A stretch of 38,705 nucleotides of DNA, taken from a virus. Each line of letters starts with the position of its first letter. Positions within the stretch are counted from its first letter, which is position 1. The stretch lies in the IMG/VR virus record IMGVR_UViG_3300043786_000104, positions 1 through 38,705 of that record; one strand, given 5' to 3'. The notes beneath the pieces were generated by a model. It made no database searches, was not told the origin of the DNA, and saw only the letters and a list, made by a program, of their open reading frames with translations. The translations under genes were made by a program, and so were the position numbers. Shown piece after piece: positions 22,453 through 29,677 of the stretch.

Positions 22453-22519
22453 CGTCATCTTCTGAGTTGCAGATATCGCATAGTGTGCCGCATTGGCTAC
22501 ATCTTGCATCATCATTCAT
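22445..22519 (-). CDS. Cys microprotein (24 aa)
   Basis: A 24-aa ORF, MNDDARCSQCGTLCDICNSE and DDDE, has CxxC...CxxC pairs and an acidic tail. GGGGAG directly touches the ATG, so the start is uncertain, but overlaps on both sides and the Cys pattern support a real gene. Zinc binding is inferred. Confidence 0.4.
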   Translation of the reverse strand: MNDDARCSQCGTLCDICNSEDDDE

Positions 22520-22613
22520 CTCCCCACATCCTGTCTGGTTCTCCTGTATCTTTTTCTTCTTCTATATCTTTGTCTAACGCTATGTCATCTTCTAGTGGTG
22601 GCTCATAACTCAT
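22512..22613 (-). CDS. Acidic microprotein (33 aa)
   Basis: A 33-aa ORF, MSYEPPLEDDIALDKDIEEE then KDTGEPDRMWGDE, overlaps the upstream stop and the downstream start. GGAGGA lies about 4 bases upstream. It is almost entirely acidic; a DNA-mimic role is possible but only composition supports this. Confidence 0.45.
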   Translation of the reverse strand: MSYEPPLEDDIALDKDIEEEKDTGEPDRMWGDE

Positions 22614-22746
22614 CGTCTCCTCCTTCTACATAGATTCGTCCAGTCGCCATCATCTCTTCGAGGATAGCGTTGGCTTTCTTGATTGATGCTATTGCTGTAT
22701 CAATGGACTCATTTAAGTCCGCTATCTCATGAACTGTGTACGACAT
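22603..22746 (-). CDS. Helical microprotein (47 aa)
   Basis: A 47-aa ORF has MSYTVHEIADLNESIDTAIA followed by IKKANAILEEMMATGRIYVE and an acidic end. It is a two-helix protein with AGGAG 9 bases upstream of the ATG. It overlaps both neighbours. Function unknown. Confidence 0.6.
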   Translation of the reverse strand: MSYTVHEIADLNESIDTAIASIKKANAILEEMMATGRIYVEGGDDEL

Positions 22747-22879
22747 AGTTTGTTTCTCCTAACTTTGCCCATGCACATGGGCTGCAGTAGTTTCGTGGGC
22801 TGGTTCTATTTACATCTACTAAAATATCCATGCCACATGAGTGGCAGTTGTGGATTGCATACTTTACTTGGTTGTCCAT
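22727..22879 (-). CDS. Zinc-ribbon microprotein (50 aa)
   Basis: A 50-aa ORF, MDNQVKYAIHNCHSCGMDI ... YCSPCAWAKLG, has two CxxC knuckles 18 residues apart. It starts inside the upstream membrane-protein gene and runs 20 bases into the next gene. Similar ribbons occur elsewhere in this genome (9433, 14338). Confidence 0.65.
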   Translation of the reverse strand: MDNQVKYAIHNCHSCGMDILVDVNRTSPRNYCSPCAWAKLGETNYVVHSS

Positions 22880-23073
22880 AGGTCTTCCTTTGCTACATCT
22901 GGGTCTATGTAATAGTAATTACTACGCGCCTGCTTTTCCGTTCTTAAAGCACGGCGCAGATTTGTATTCTCTTTCATTAACAACATGTTCTGCCTAATGG
23001 CTAGTGTAATAACTACAATACTTGTAGTCAACGCTATCAGTATTGCTAACATGGTCATAGAATCTAATAACAT
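22864..23073 (-). CDS. Membrane protein with coiled coil (69 aa)
   Basis: The 69-aa product has an N-terminal membrane helix (MTMLAILIALTTSIVVITLA) and a coiled coil (NMLLMKENTNLRRALRTEKQ), then a polar tail. It resembles small phage inner-membrane proteins of the early region. GAAAGG precedes the ATG by about 9 bases. Function unknown. Confidence 0.65.
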   Translation of the reverse strand: MLLDSMTMLAILIALTTSIVVITLAIRQNMLLMKENTNLRRALRTEKQARSNYYYIDPDVAKEDLWTTK

Positions 23074-23134
23074 TTTGTTACCTTTCTGGATAGATGATGA
23101 ACTCGTTACTGTCCGTTGATGTTACTGGCCCTGC

Positions 23135-23179
23135 TTAAAAAAGGGAAGGCAGGTGAGAGCCTAAGCCCCCACCTGCCTT
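23135..23179 (-). terminator. Terminator after the 104-aa early gene
   Basis: On the minus strand AAGGCAGGTG (23179-23170) pairs perfectly with CACCTGCCTT (23155-23146), followed by CCCTTTTTT. The T-run is on the minus strand, so it ends or attenuates the leftward message after the gene 23185-23499. Genes beyond it may depend on read-through or a new promoter. Confidence 0.82.
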
Positions 23180-23184
23180 TGTCT

Positions 23185-23499
23185 TTATGCTTGTGTAACT
23201 GCAGTTAGTACTACCTGCTTGAGACCTGGCTTGCGGTCTTTGTTGTCAATGTTTGGGCGACGGTCCCATCGAGTGTTACCGATTCCCTCTGCGTTGATGT
23301 ACGCGGTTTGGTCATCGAGCCAGTTGAGTGCTCGAAGTTCTGAGATTACCTTCTCGTCGAAGATAACTACTCGAGTGGAGTCAGAGCAAATCATGCGCCC
23401 TGTTGGTAGTTGTTCGTAGTCGTTGATGGTTGCTGTGTAGAAACCATTGCGGTCAACAACATTCTTGATAACGCTATTTTTGAATGTGACTGTGTTCAT
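23185..23499 (-). CDS. Hypothetical early protein (104 aa)
   Basis: The product has VTFKNSVIKNVVDRNGFYTA, GRMICSDSTRVVIFDEKVIS, and ELRALNWLDDQTAYINAEGI, a mixed strand/helix layout ending in KQVVLTAVTQA. No motif is recognised. It sits between a 12-bp hairpin leader and a strong terminator, so it forms its own short transcript and may be highly expressed early. Confidence 0.7.
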   Translation of the reverse strand: MNTVTFKNSVIKNVVDRNGFYTATINDYEQLPTGRMICSDSTRVVIFDEKVISELRALNWLDDQTAYINAEGIGNTRWDRRPNIDNKDRKPGLKQVVLTAVTQA

Positions 23500-23531
23500 T
23501 TTGTTTCCTTTTCTGTTGGTAGTGTTGTTGT

Positions 23532-23568
23532 GCAGACCTGCTCCTGCACTTGTTCAGAGCAGGTCTGC
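23532..23568 (-). promoter_or_regulatory. 12-bp hairpin in the leader of the 104-aa gene
   Basis: GCAGACCTGCTC (23568-23557 on the minus strand) pairs perfectly with GAGCAGGTCTGC (23543-23532) around a 13-base loop TGAACAAGTGCAG. No T-run follows; an A/C-rich spacer and AAAAGGAAAC lead to ATG 23499. It most likely stabilises or controls the mRNA. Confidence 0.65.
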
Positions 23569-23576
23569 TTGGTTTG

Positions 23577-23948
23577 TTAGTTACAACTTGGACATACAGC
23601 GTGCTTGTTGCATACCATTCGACAGTCTTGACAGACCATCTCATGTGGACCTAAGTCCACGACCAGTTCAAAGAACCTATCGGATAGGTTGGTGATAGGT
23701 TCAACGAACTCCTCGCGCTCAGCCTTTGGGTCATACCATGTGCCCAAAGTGGTGGGCGCTATCCATTCATGACCACTTGGCTCAGTGATGCTGTGCCATT
23801 GGTTAGGGTAGATAAGGTTGCCTTCATCTACCATGTCATGGGCGAAGTCAGTCGCCCGTGAGTCGCGTAGGTCTTGGCAGTCCACGCATAGTTCCATCTG
23901 AATCATGCACTGGTAGCATGGGTTGGAGACAGTCAGTTCATCAGACAT
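23577..23948 (-). CDS. First early gene; double zinc-ribbon protein
   Basis: The 123-aa product has an N-terminal CYQCMIQMELCVDC knuckle and a C-terminal VCQDCRMVCNKHAVCPSCN knuckle, with an acidic middle (EREEFVEPITNLSDRFFELV). It is the first leftward gene, so the likely first protein made. A zinc-bridged DNA- or RNA-polymerase-binding role is only a guess. AAAGGAAA lies 4 bases before ATG; the leader has TTGGTG/CACCAA (23970-23986). Confidence 0.7.
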   Translation of the reverse strand: MSDELTVSNPCYQCMIQMELCVDCQDLRDSRATDFAHDMVDEGNLIYPNQWHSITEPSGHEWIAPTTLGTWYDPKAEREEFVEPITNLSDRFFELVVDLGPHEMVCQDCRMVCNKHAVCPSCN

Positions 23949-24027
23949 TGGTCTTTCCTTTCTTTTGGGTTGGTGCTAGCCACCAATCTTTCGGGCTATT
24001 CGTAAATCGCCTTGTCACTCTACACCT

Positions 24028-24253
24028 GTCTGCCGAATAGGCAGACGCTCAAGGTGGACAATTGGCAGGCTTGCCAATTTGACAAGTGCGATTACGATAT
24101 GCCCGCGCCGTAGGCGCAACGGCCCAGAAAGTTCCGCGATTAGGCAAGGGCGCAATCAAGCATGGCAAACAGTGCTAGCCCCTAAAGGCTAGCCTGTGCA
24201 GACAGGCTATTGCGTTGGACGAACAGCATGCACAGCGTGGCTTTAGACACGCT
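24028..24253. repeat. Cluster of six perfect hairpins
   Basis: Stems: GTCTGCC/GGCAGAC (24028-24046), AATTGGCA/TGCCAATT (24060-24079), GCGCC/GGCGC (24105-24117), GCTAGCC/GGCTAGC (24174-24193), AGCCTGT/ACAGGCT (24191-24208) and AGCGTG/CACGCT (24234-24253). The fourth and fifth share an arm and so exclude one another. No long T-run follows any of them. All sequences differ, so the structure rather than one protein-binding word is conserved. Confidence 0.75.
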
Positions 24254-24413
24254 AGCATTGGCTGGCGTACCGACTGGTGAGGGGTTGACCATTGCCAAGG
24301 CTATAGAATTTCATTTATTAGCCAGCACTCCACAGTTATATTATAAACAGAACTGGGGGCGAGACATGGTCGAGCGGATAGACTACAGTCCAGCATCGCT
24401 CTGTACAGTATAG
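24228..24413 (+). CDS. Possible small ORF in the control region (61 aa)
   Basis: ATG 24228 to TAG 24413 encodes a protein-like sequence (MHSVALDTLALAGVPTGEGL, then TIAKAIEFHLLASTPQLYY), but there is no ribosome-binding site and its start lies inside a hairpin. It may be a decayed or unexpressed gene. Confidence 0.25.
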   Translation: MHSVALDTLALAGVPTGEGLTIAKAIEFHLLASTPQLYYKQNWGRDMVERIDYSPASLCTV

Positions 24414-24708
24414 ACACCTGTTCTGTCAGTACTGGGGGCAGATATTTCTGACCCTAGACTGTTTAAATCTGTAGTAAATTATATATAGTATCTCCCATAA
24501 AGATTTTCCCGTACAGTCCCTGTGCGCTATTTAGGCTGTTATTTAACAGTTTTAATTAAGTAAAAAGATTTTTGCCTTTGAACCGTTCGGAATGGCTGTT
24601 TGAACGGGTTAATACTATATAGAGACTATTTCTTTTACTACCTAAGCAAGTTCTTCAGGAACTTGCGTTACAGACTGTATCTACTATCCGTTACTAACTG
24701 GTCTGTAC
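24348..24708. promoter_or_regulatory. Iterated short motifs in control region
   Basis: CAGAACTGGGGGC (24348-24360) recurs with one change as CAGTACTGGGGGC (24427-24439). CTGTACAG (24401-24408) and CAGTACTG (24427-24434) are palindromes; TACAGT recurs at 24384, 24404 and 24512; TACAGACTGTA (24669-24679) is an odd palindrome; CTGTAC/CTGTAG recur at 24703 and 24469. The pattern suggests operator or iteron sites just upstream of the terminase gene. Confidence 0.4.
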
Positions 24709-24730
24709 TATATGCAGATGGGACAGTTAC

Positions 24731-26617
24731 GTGACTTTTCAGAAGACTAATAACCCCCGTACCGCTATGGCAGCAGAGGCTAAAGCCAAAGTTTTGGCGC
24801 TGGTATCTGAAGGTATGTCGGTACATAGGGCTATGGAACAAAATGGCAAAAAGCCAGACACTGTTCGTATCTGGTGTTTAAGAGACCCAGCCTTTGCTAC
24901 CGCCCTTGTCGAGGCAAAGGAAAACGCTAAAGAGCGTTCATTGAAAGCCATGGGCGTAGCCCGTGAAGATATTACCTTTCCTCAGTTCTCTGAGATGTTT
25001 TTGGACCAGCGGGTTTTTCCACATCATATGGATTGGATTGACCTATTAGAGGGACGCGAGCCTTCGTGGTTACACCCCAATATGATTTACGAGCCAGGCA
25101 ATCGGAACCGCCTACTTCTAAACGTTCCCCCTGAGCACGCCAAATCAACCGTCATTACGGTTAACTACGCAACTTATCGCATCGCTCTCAATCCGAACGT
25201 CCGCATTATTGTGGTGTCAAAGACCCTTATCAAAGCACGCGAGTTCGTGTACGCAATCAAGCAGAGATTATCTCACCCGCGCTGGCTCAAGTTACAAACA
25301 ACCTTTGGGCCTGAAGGGGGATGGAAAGAAGACTCAGATACTTGGCGAGTTGATACGGTCTACCTTGGGAGTGATGCGAGAAACTCAAGTGAAAAAGACC
25401 CAACAATCCAGGCACTGGGTATGGGTGGGCAGATTTATGGTGCCCGCGCTGACCTGATTATCCTAGATGACTGCATAACTACCTCTAACGCTCACGAGCA
25501 TGAGAAGCAGATTAACTGGTTACAAAAGGAAGTTATTACCCGTCTGGGCAAAAATGGTAAGTTACTGGTGGTAGGTACCCGTATTGCGCCATCTGATTTT
25601 TATAAAGAACTCCGCGACCCTAAACATTGGTCTGGTGGCAAGTCACCTTTCACATACATGGGTATGCCAGCCGTTCTTGAGTATGGGGATAAGCCAGCAG
25701 AGTGGGAAACCCTTTGGCCTGCAAGTGATATACCTTGGGATGGGGATGAAGATACGCCACCTGATGAGAATGGGTTATACCCTAAGTGGGATGGCGAAAC
25801 GCTTTTCAAGCGTAGAAGCGAAGTAACACCAGCAACATGGGCGCTTGTTTACCAACAAGAAGATGTAGTTGAAGATTCAATCTTTCCACCTGAACTGGTG
25901 CAAGGTTCCATCAATGGTATGCGTAAGCGTGGACCGTTAAGACCAGGGGTTACAGGACATCCACCTCAAGTTGAGGGTTACACTATTGTGGGCTTTGACC
26001 CTGCTATGGCGGGTAATGCTGCATTTGTGGCTATTACCTATAACAGGACAGATGGAAAGATTTATGTTCTGGATTGTTTAAACATGACAGAACCAACACC
26101 GCAAAAGATTAGGCAGGCCATTGAAGATTTTACGCTTCGGTATAAACCGCAAGAGTTCCGAGTTGAAATCAATGCCCACCAAAAAGCCTACTCCCTTGAC
26201 GAAGAACTACGAACATGGCTCTCTTCACACGGCGTACGGCTTAATTCTCACTTTACAGGCAAGAACAAATGGGACACAAACTTCGGTGTGGCATCTATGT
26301 CAACGCTCTTTGGCACTAGCCGTGAAGGCAAGTTCCAAAAGAACAACATTGTAGAATTACCTAGTACTGAAAACTCAGAAGGTTTAAAGGCGTTAGTCCA
26401 ACAGTTAATTACTTGGAAGCCTGATACCAGAGGTAAGACAGATACTGTTATGGCTTTATGGTTTGCGGTTATCCGTGCCCGTGAGTTTATGCAGCAAAAT
26501 AGCAATATCGCTAGGTACGCCAACAATCGTTGGGCTACCAGAGCACAGCAACACAAACGAACATCAATTAACTTAGATGAGGCCGCATCTGAAATGTGGA
26601 ATCACCAATACGGATAA
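24731..26617 (+). CDS. terL: Terminase large subunit with fused N-terminal HTH (small-subunit-like) domain
   Basis: The 628-aa motor packages DNA. Residues about 18-66 (KVLALVSEGMSVHRAMEQNG, then TVRIWCLRDPAFATALVEAK) look like the homeodomain-type DNA-binding domain of small terminases. The ATPase has Walker A VPPEHAKST (132-140), Walker B LIILDD (242-247) and motif III VVGTRI (280-285). The nuclease has GFDPAMAG (Asp423), FRVEINAHQ (Glu479) and GKTDTVMALWF (Asp about 583). Start GTG 24731 has only a weak GGGA site; ATG 24767 is an alternative that would keep the HTH. No separate terS gene is seen. Confidence 0.92.
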   Translation: MTFQKTNNPRTAMAAEAKAKVLALVSEGMSVHRAMEQNGKKPDTVRIWCLRDPAFATALVEAKENAKERSLKAMGVAREDITFPQFSEMFLDQRVFPHHMDWIDLLEGREPSWLHPNMIYEPGNRNRLLLNVPPEHAKSTVITVNYATYRIALNPNVRIIVVSKTLIKAREFVYAIKQRLSHPRWLKLQTTFGPEGGWKEDSDTWRVDTVYLGSDARNSSEKDPTIQALGMGGQIYGARADLIILDDCITTSNAHEHEKQINWLQKEVITRLGKNGKLLVVGTRIAPSDFYKELRDPKHWSGGKSPFTYMGMPAVLEYGDKPAEWETLWPASDIPWDGDEDTPPDENGLYPKWDGETLFKRRSEVTPATWALVYQQEDVVEDSIFPPELVQGSINGMRKRGPLRPGVTGHPPQVEGYTIVGFDPAMAGNAAFVAITYNRTDGKIYVLDCLNMTEPTPQKIRQAIEDFTLRYKPQEFRVEINAHQKAYSLDEELRTWLSSHGVRLNSHFTGKNKWDTNFGVASMSTLFGTSREGKFQKNNIVELPSTENSEGLKALVQQLITWKPDTRGKTDTVMALWFAVIRAREFMQQNSNIARYANNRWATRAQQHKRTSINLDEAASEMWNHQYG

Positions 26618-26626
26618 GGAATAACT

Positions 26627-27055
26627 ATGGTAGCACCACTAGTAGGACTAGCAGTAGGAGCAGCCGCCCGTGCTGTTGCAAAGAAAGTTGCATCTAATGC
26701 TGTTAAAAAAGCAGCAACTAAAAAGGTAGTTAAAGAGGCTGCTAAGAAAAAGCCACTTACTGAACCTAAGTCTGCTGTTAAAGTGCTTCCTCGTAAGACA
26801 GCACCTAAAACTGATTTATCTAGCCGTGGTGCTAAACCAACTAGAGCACAACGTGCAGAACGTGCGCAAGATTATTCATTTGATAAGTCACTTGGAAAGT
26901 ATTATAGCAATCAAGAACGAATGGCTACAACTAATCCGCTACCAAGAAATGAACGCGGTCAAGGAGCACGTGCTTTGCGCAAGTCTGCTGCGGTTAAAAA
27001 AGAAGCAAAGCCAGTAGTTAAGATTAATTCACAGCGCAATTTAAAAAAGAAGTAA
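26627..27055 (+). CDS. Lys/Arg-rich protein after terminase
   Basis: The 142-aa product is strongly basic with alternating Ala-Lys (KKVASNAVKKAATKKVVKEA), then KPTRAQRAERAQDYSFDKSL and a basic C-terminus KINSQRNLKKK. Composition resembles histone H1-like or virion DNA-condensing proteins; a role in genome packaging is inferred from its place between terminase and portal. Confidence 0.7.
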   Translation: MVAPLVGLAVGAAARAVAKKVASNAVKKAATKKVVKEAAKKKPLTEPKSAVKVLPRKTAPKTDLSSRGAKPTRAQRAERAQDYSFDKSLGKYYSNQERMATTNPLPRNERGQGARALRKSAAVKKEAKPVVKINSQRNLKKK

Positions 27056-27083
27056 TAGTTTTTAATCAACCGTTAGGATAATA

Positions 27084-28826
27084 ATGCTTTCTATAGAACA
27101 AATTTCTGCACGGGTTGCATCTCTTAAAGACCGTGCTGCAGAGCGTGATGCACGCCAACAAGATGTTCTTGCTGTCCGTAAAGGACAGATAGCAAGTGTT
27201 TACCCAGACTTTTTTCCACAGGGTGTTGACGCTAACGTAGTTGCTAACTTTATTGACATTGTAGCCCGTGACCTATCAGAGGTAATGGCTCCATTGCCAT
27301 CTGTTAATTGTTCTGCTGCTAACCAAGCAAACGACCGTGCTCGCAAGTTTGCAGACACACGTACTCGTATTGCTAATAATTATTTTGCAAACTCTGATTT
27401 GCAAGTACAGATGTACACAGGCGCAGACATGTACATTACATTTGGTTTCGTCCCTTTCATTATTGAATTAGACGAAGAAGCAGGGCTACCGCGTATCCGC
27501 GTAGAAAATCCAGTGGGGGCTTACCCAGAATTTGACCGCTACGGACGCTGTATTGCCTTTGCTAAGCGTTATTACTTGAGCATTGGAGAACTCGCTTCAG
27601 AGTTCCCTGAGTATGCAAGAGAACTCCTTGGTCCAGAAATGTACAAGGGAGACCTTAACGCACAACTAGAGATAATTCGTTACTACGATGCACAACAATC
27701 TCTGTTGTTTGTTCCAGATAGAAACAATTTAGTTTTATCTAAGGCGGCTAATCCGCTTGGTAAGATGATGGTTGTTGTTGCCAAGCGTCCATCAGTTGAT
27801 GGTGAGATGCGTGGACAGTTTGATGATGTATTGGGTATTCAGTTGCTTCGTAACAGGTTCGCATTACTTGCGATGGAAGCAGCAGAGAAGTCAGTACAGG
27901 CTCCAATTGTTCTACCAACAGATGTAACAGAACTTGAACTGGGTGGCGATGCAATTATTCGCACAGCAAACCCAGCAGGTGTGAGACGCGTAGACCTTAA
28001 CATTCCACCTGGTGCATTTACTGAGCAGGCTTTGTTACAGCAGGAACTACGAACAGGAACACGCTACCCAGAGGGACGTACTGGAAACATTGATGCTTCC
28101 ATTATTACTGGTCAAGGTGTTCAAGCACTTATGGGTGGCTTTGATACACAGGTTAAATCTGCTCAGGCTATCTTTGCTTCTGCATTACGAGATGTTATCT
28201 CTGTATGTTTTGAAGTAGACGAGAAGTTTTTTGATGTTGAAAAGACAATTCGTGGTGTAGATGCAGGTTCTCCTTACAGTCTTACATACAAGCCAGGCAA
28301 AGACATTAAGCGTGACTTTACCGCTGATGTCCGATACGGCATGCTTGCTGGGCTTAACCCAGCACAAGGACTTATTTTTATGTTACAAGCGTTAGGTGGT
28401 GGATTAATTTCTACAGACCTAGCAATGCGTGAACTACCATTTGGTATTAACGTAACACAAGAGCAAGAAAAAATTGAAATTGAAAATATGCGTAAAGCAC
28501 TGGTTAGTTCTTTGCAAGCATATACACAAGCAATTCCACAAATGGCTGTACAAGGTGGGGACCCATCGGGCGTGGTAAAGAAAATTGCTGGAGTTATTAA
28601 GGCTCGTCAACGTGGCATACCAGTAGAGGATGCCGTTGAAGAAGTCTTTGCGCCAGAATTACCTCCTGCTGGTGCACAGGTTGAGCAACCGTCCCCTGTT
28701 CCCGCCGCGCCAGCAGGAGGCGCTCCTCAAGCACCACAAGGTCCAGCACCACTACAAAGTCTTTTAGCAAGTTTAACATCAGGCGGAGAAGCCTCAGCAT
28801 CAGCAAGGACAGTTACGCGACGCTAG
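27084..28826 (+). CDS. Portal protein
   Basis: The 580-aa product fits phage portals by size and layout: N-terminal helices, VVANFIDIVARDLSEVMAPL, AYPEFDRYGRCIAFAKRYYL, a long central alpha/beta part with GVRRVDLNIPPGAFTEQALL and TGRTGNIDASIITGQGVQAL-like linkage (YPEGRTGNIDASIITGQG), then a helical C-terminus. The last 60 residues are a Pro/Ala/Gly-rich tail ending SARTVTRR. It forms the 12-mer through which DNA enters. It lies between terminase and the hydrolase. Confidence 0.85.
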   Translation: MLSIEQISARVASLKDRAAERDARQQDVLAVRKGQIASVYPDFFPQGVDANVVANFIDIVARDLSEVMAPLPSVNCSAANQANDRARKFADTRTRIANNYFANSDLQVQMYTGADMYITFGFVPFIIELDEEAGLPRIRVENPVGAYPEFDRYGRCIAFAKRYYLSIGELASEFPEYARELLGPEMYKGDLNAQLEIIRYYDAQQSLLFVPDRNNLVLSKAANPLGKMMVVVAKRPSVDGEMRGQFDDVLGIQLLRNRFALLAMEAAEKSVQAPIVLPTDVTELELGGDAIIRTANPAGVRRVDLNIPPGAFTEQALLQQELRTGTRYPEGRTGNIDASIITGQGVQALMGGFDTQVKSAQAIFASALRDVISVCFEVDEKFFDVEKTIRGVDAGSPYSLTYKPGKDIKRDFTADVRYGMLAGLNPAQGLIFMLQALGGGLISTDLAMRELPFGINVTQEQEKIEIENMRKALVSSLQAYTQAIPQMAVQGGDPSGVVKKIAGVIKARQRGIPVEDAVEEVFAPELPPAGAQVEQPSPVPAAPAGGAPQAPQGPAPLQSLLASLTSGGEASASARTVTRR

Positions 28827-28841
28827 CCTAAGGAGGGGACA

Positions 28842-29414
28842 ATGACAACGCTTGTAGCAATTCAAGGAAATGGTTGGGCAGCCGTTGGCTGTGATTCCCG
28901 TTCATCTGGTGATGATGGTCGCTTTATGGAACTAGCAACACATAAGATTATTGAAAACAACGGAATCTTAATTGCGGGTTCAGGCGCTAGTCGTGGTTCT
29001 AACATTTTGCAGTTTGGGTGGAAAGCCCCTAAGCCACGTGCTACAGATGACTTAGATGTGTTTATGACACAGACGTTTATACCAGCAATGCGTAAATTGT
29101 TTATTGATTCTGGTTATGACATGAAAGAGGACGGAGACGCAGCAGCACATGATTCGCAATTTCTTCTTGTCGTTCGTGGAGTTATTTACCCTATCTTTGA
29201 AGATTATTCTTGGGACCGCGATGTTCGTGGTATCTATTGTTCTGGCAGTGGTGCTGACATTGCTCTCGGTGCCATTGAGGCTTTTGCTAATTCTAGAAAA
29301 CAAACTACGCCGAAGGTGGCGGAACTAGATATTAGAATGGCAATTAAAATTGCATCTCGTTGGGACATTCATACGGCTGAACCAGTTGTAGTAAAAGTAC
29401 AGAGTGCAAAATGA
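28842..29414 (+). CDS. Proteasome/HslV-like Ntn hydrolase
   Basis: The 190-aa product starts MTTLVAIQGNGWAAVGCDSR. Removal of Met exposes Thr; Asp18 (the usual Asp17 after processing) in GCDSRSS and Lys35 in THKIIENNGILIAGSGASRG match the Thr1/Asp17/Lys33 set of proteasome beta subunits. RGVIYPIFEDYSWDRDVRGI, YCSGSGADIALGAIEAF follow, like the S(G/A)GSGxxxAxGAl(E) signature of that fold. AAGGAGG lies 6 bases before ATG. It sits after the portal, where the head-maturation protease is usual, so it may cleave scaffold or capsid, or act on host proteins. No propeptide is present. Confidence 0.82.
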   Translation: MTTLVAIQGNGWAAVGCDSRSSGDDGRFMELATHKIIENNGILIAGSGASRGSNILQFGWKAPKPRATDDLDVFMTQTFIPAMRKLFIDSGYDMKEDGDAAAHDSQFLLVVRGVIYPIFEDYSWDRDVRGIYCSGSGADIALGAIEAFANSRKQTTPKVAELDIRMAIKIASRWDIHTAEPVVVKVQSAK

Positions 29415-29677
29415 GTAAAGAGTTTAGAGACAAAATAGAAGAAGCATTACGAATCCTTGTAGAAGAGGATGAGAAGGGGACTGAGTTTATCTGCACTAAC
29501 TGGTTAATTATAACCGAATGGGCAGACTACGAAGGGTCCCGATATTTACACACAGAAGTTAGCGATGCCATGACACCGTGGAACGCATACGGCATGATGA
29601 AGATGGCACAAGAGTACAACAGCGAAGTACTTGGTACTAAGCACGAACCTATTGAGCAAGAGGAGGATGAAGAGTGA
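29411..29677 (+). CDS. Small acidic protein, hydrolase partner candidate
   Basis: The 88-aa product has FICTNWLIITEWADYEGSRY and DAMTPWNAYGMMKMAQEYNS, with an acidic tail EPIEQEEDEE. A W..I.EW.D..G.R.L...M.PWNAYGM pattern recurs in actinophage genes. It overlaps both neighbours by 4 bases. The acidic tail resembles nothing like Pup (no GGE/GGQ end). Function unknown. Confidence 0.7.
   Translation: MSKEFRDKIEEALRILVEEDEKGTEFICTNWLIITEWADYEGSRYLHTEVSDAMTPWNAYGMMKMAQEYNSEVLGTKHEPIEQEEDEE

Larger units (their letters stand above)
23949..24730. other. Divergent intergenic control region, candidate origin
   Basis: This is the only gap above 300 bases. It separates the leftward and rightward units, so it must hold both outward promoters, although no consensus -35/-10 pair stands out. 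The left half (23970-24253) is packed with hairpins; the right half is AT-rich, with CTGTA/TACAG repeats (24348-24708), a hairpin GCAAGTTC/GAACTTGC (24646-24666) and CTGTTA/TAACAG near 24537-24550. Structure plus position make it the best candidate for a replication origin and for WhiB/sigma targets. Confidence 0.6.

Noticed and set aside
24351-24440. tRNA-like fragment (GGGGGCGAGACATGGTCGAGCGG)
   Set aside because: No anticodon stem or T-arm (GTTCGA) can be found; no cloverleaf forms.
24609-24625. T7-like promoter (TTAATACTATATAGAGA)
   Set aside because: It lacks the central bases of the T7 consensus and no single-subunit RNA polymerase gene is present; probably an AT-rich coincidence or host-type -10.
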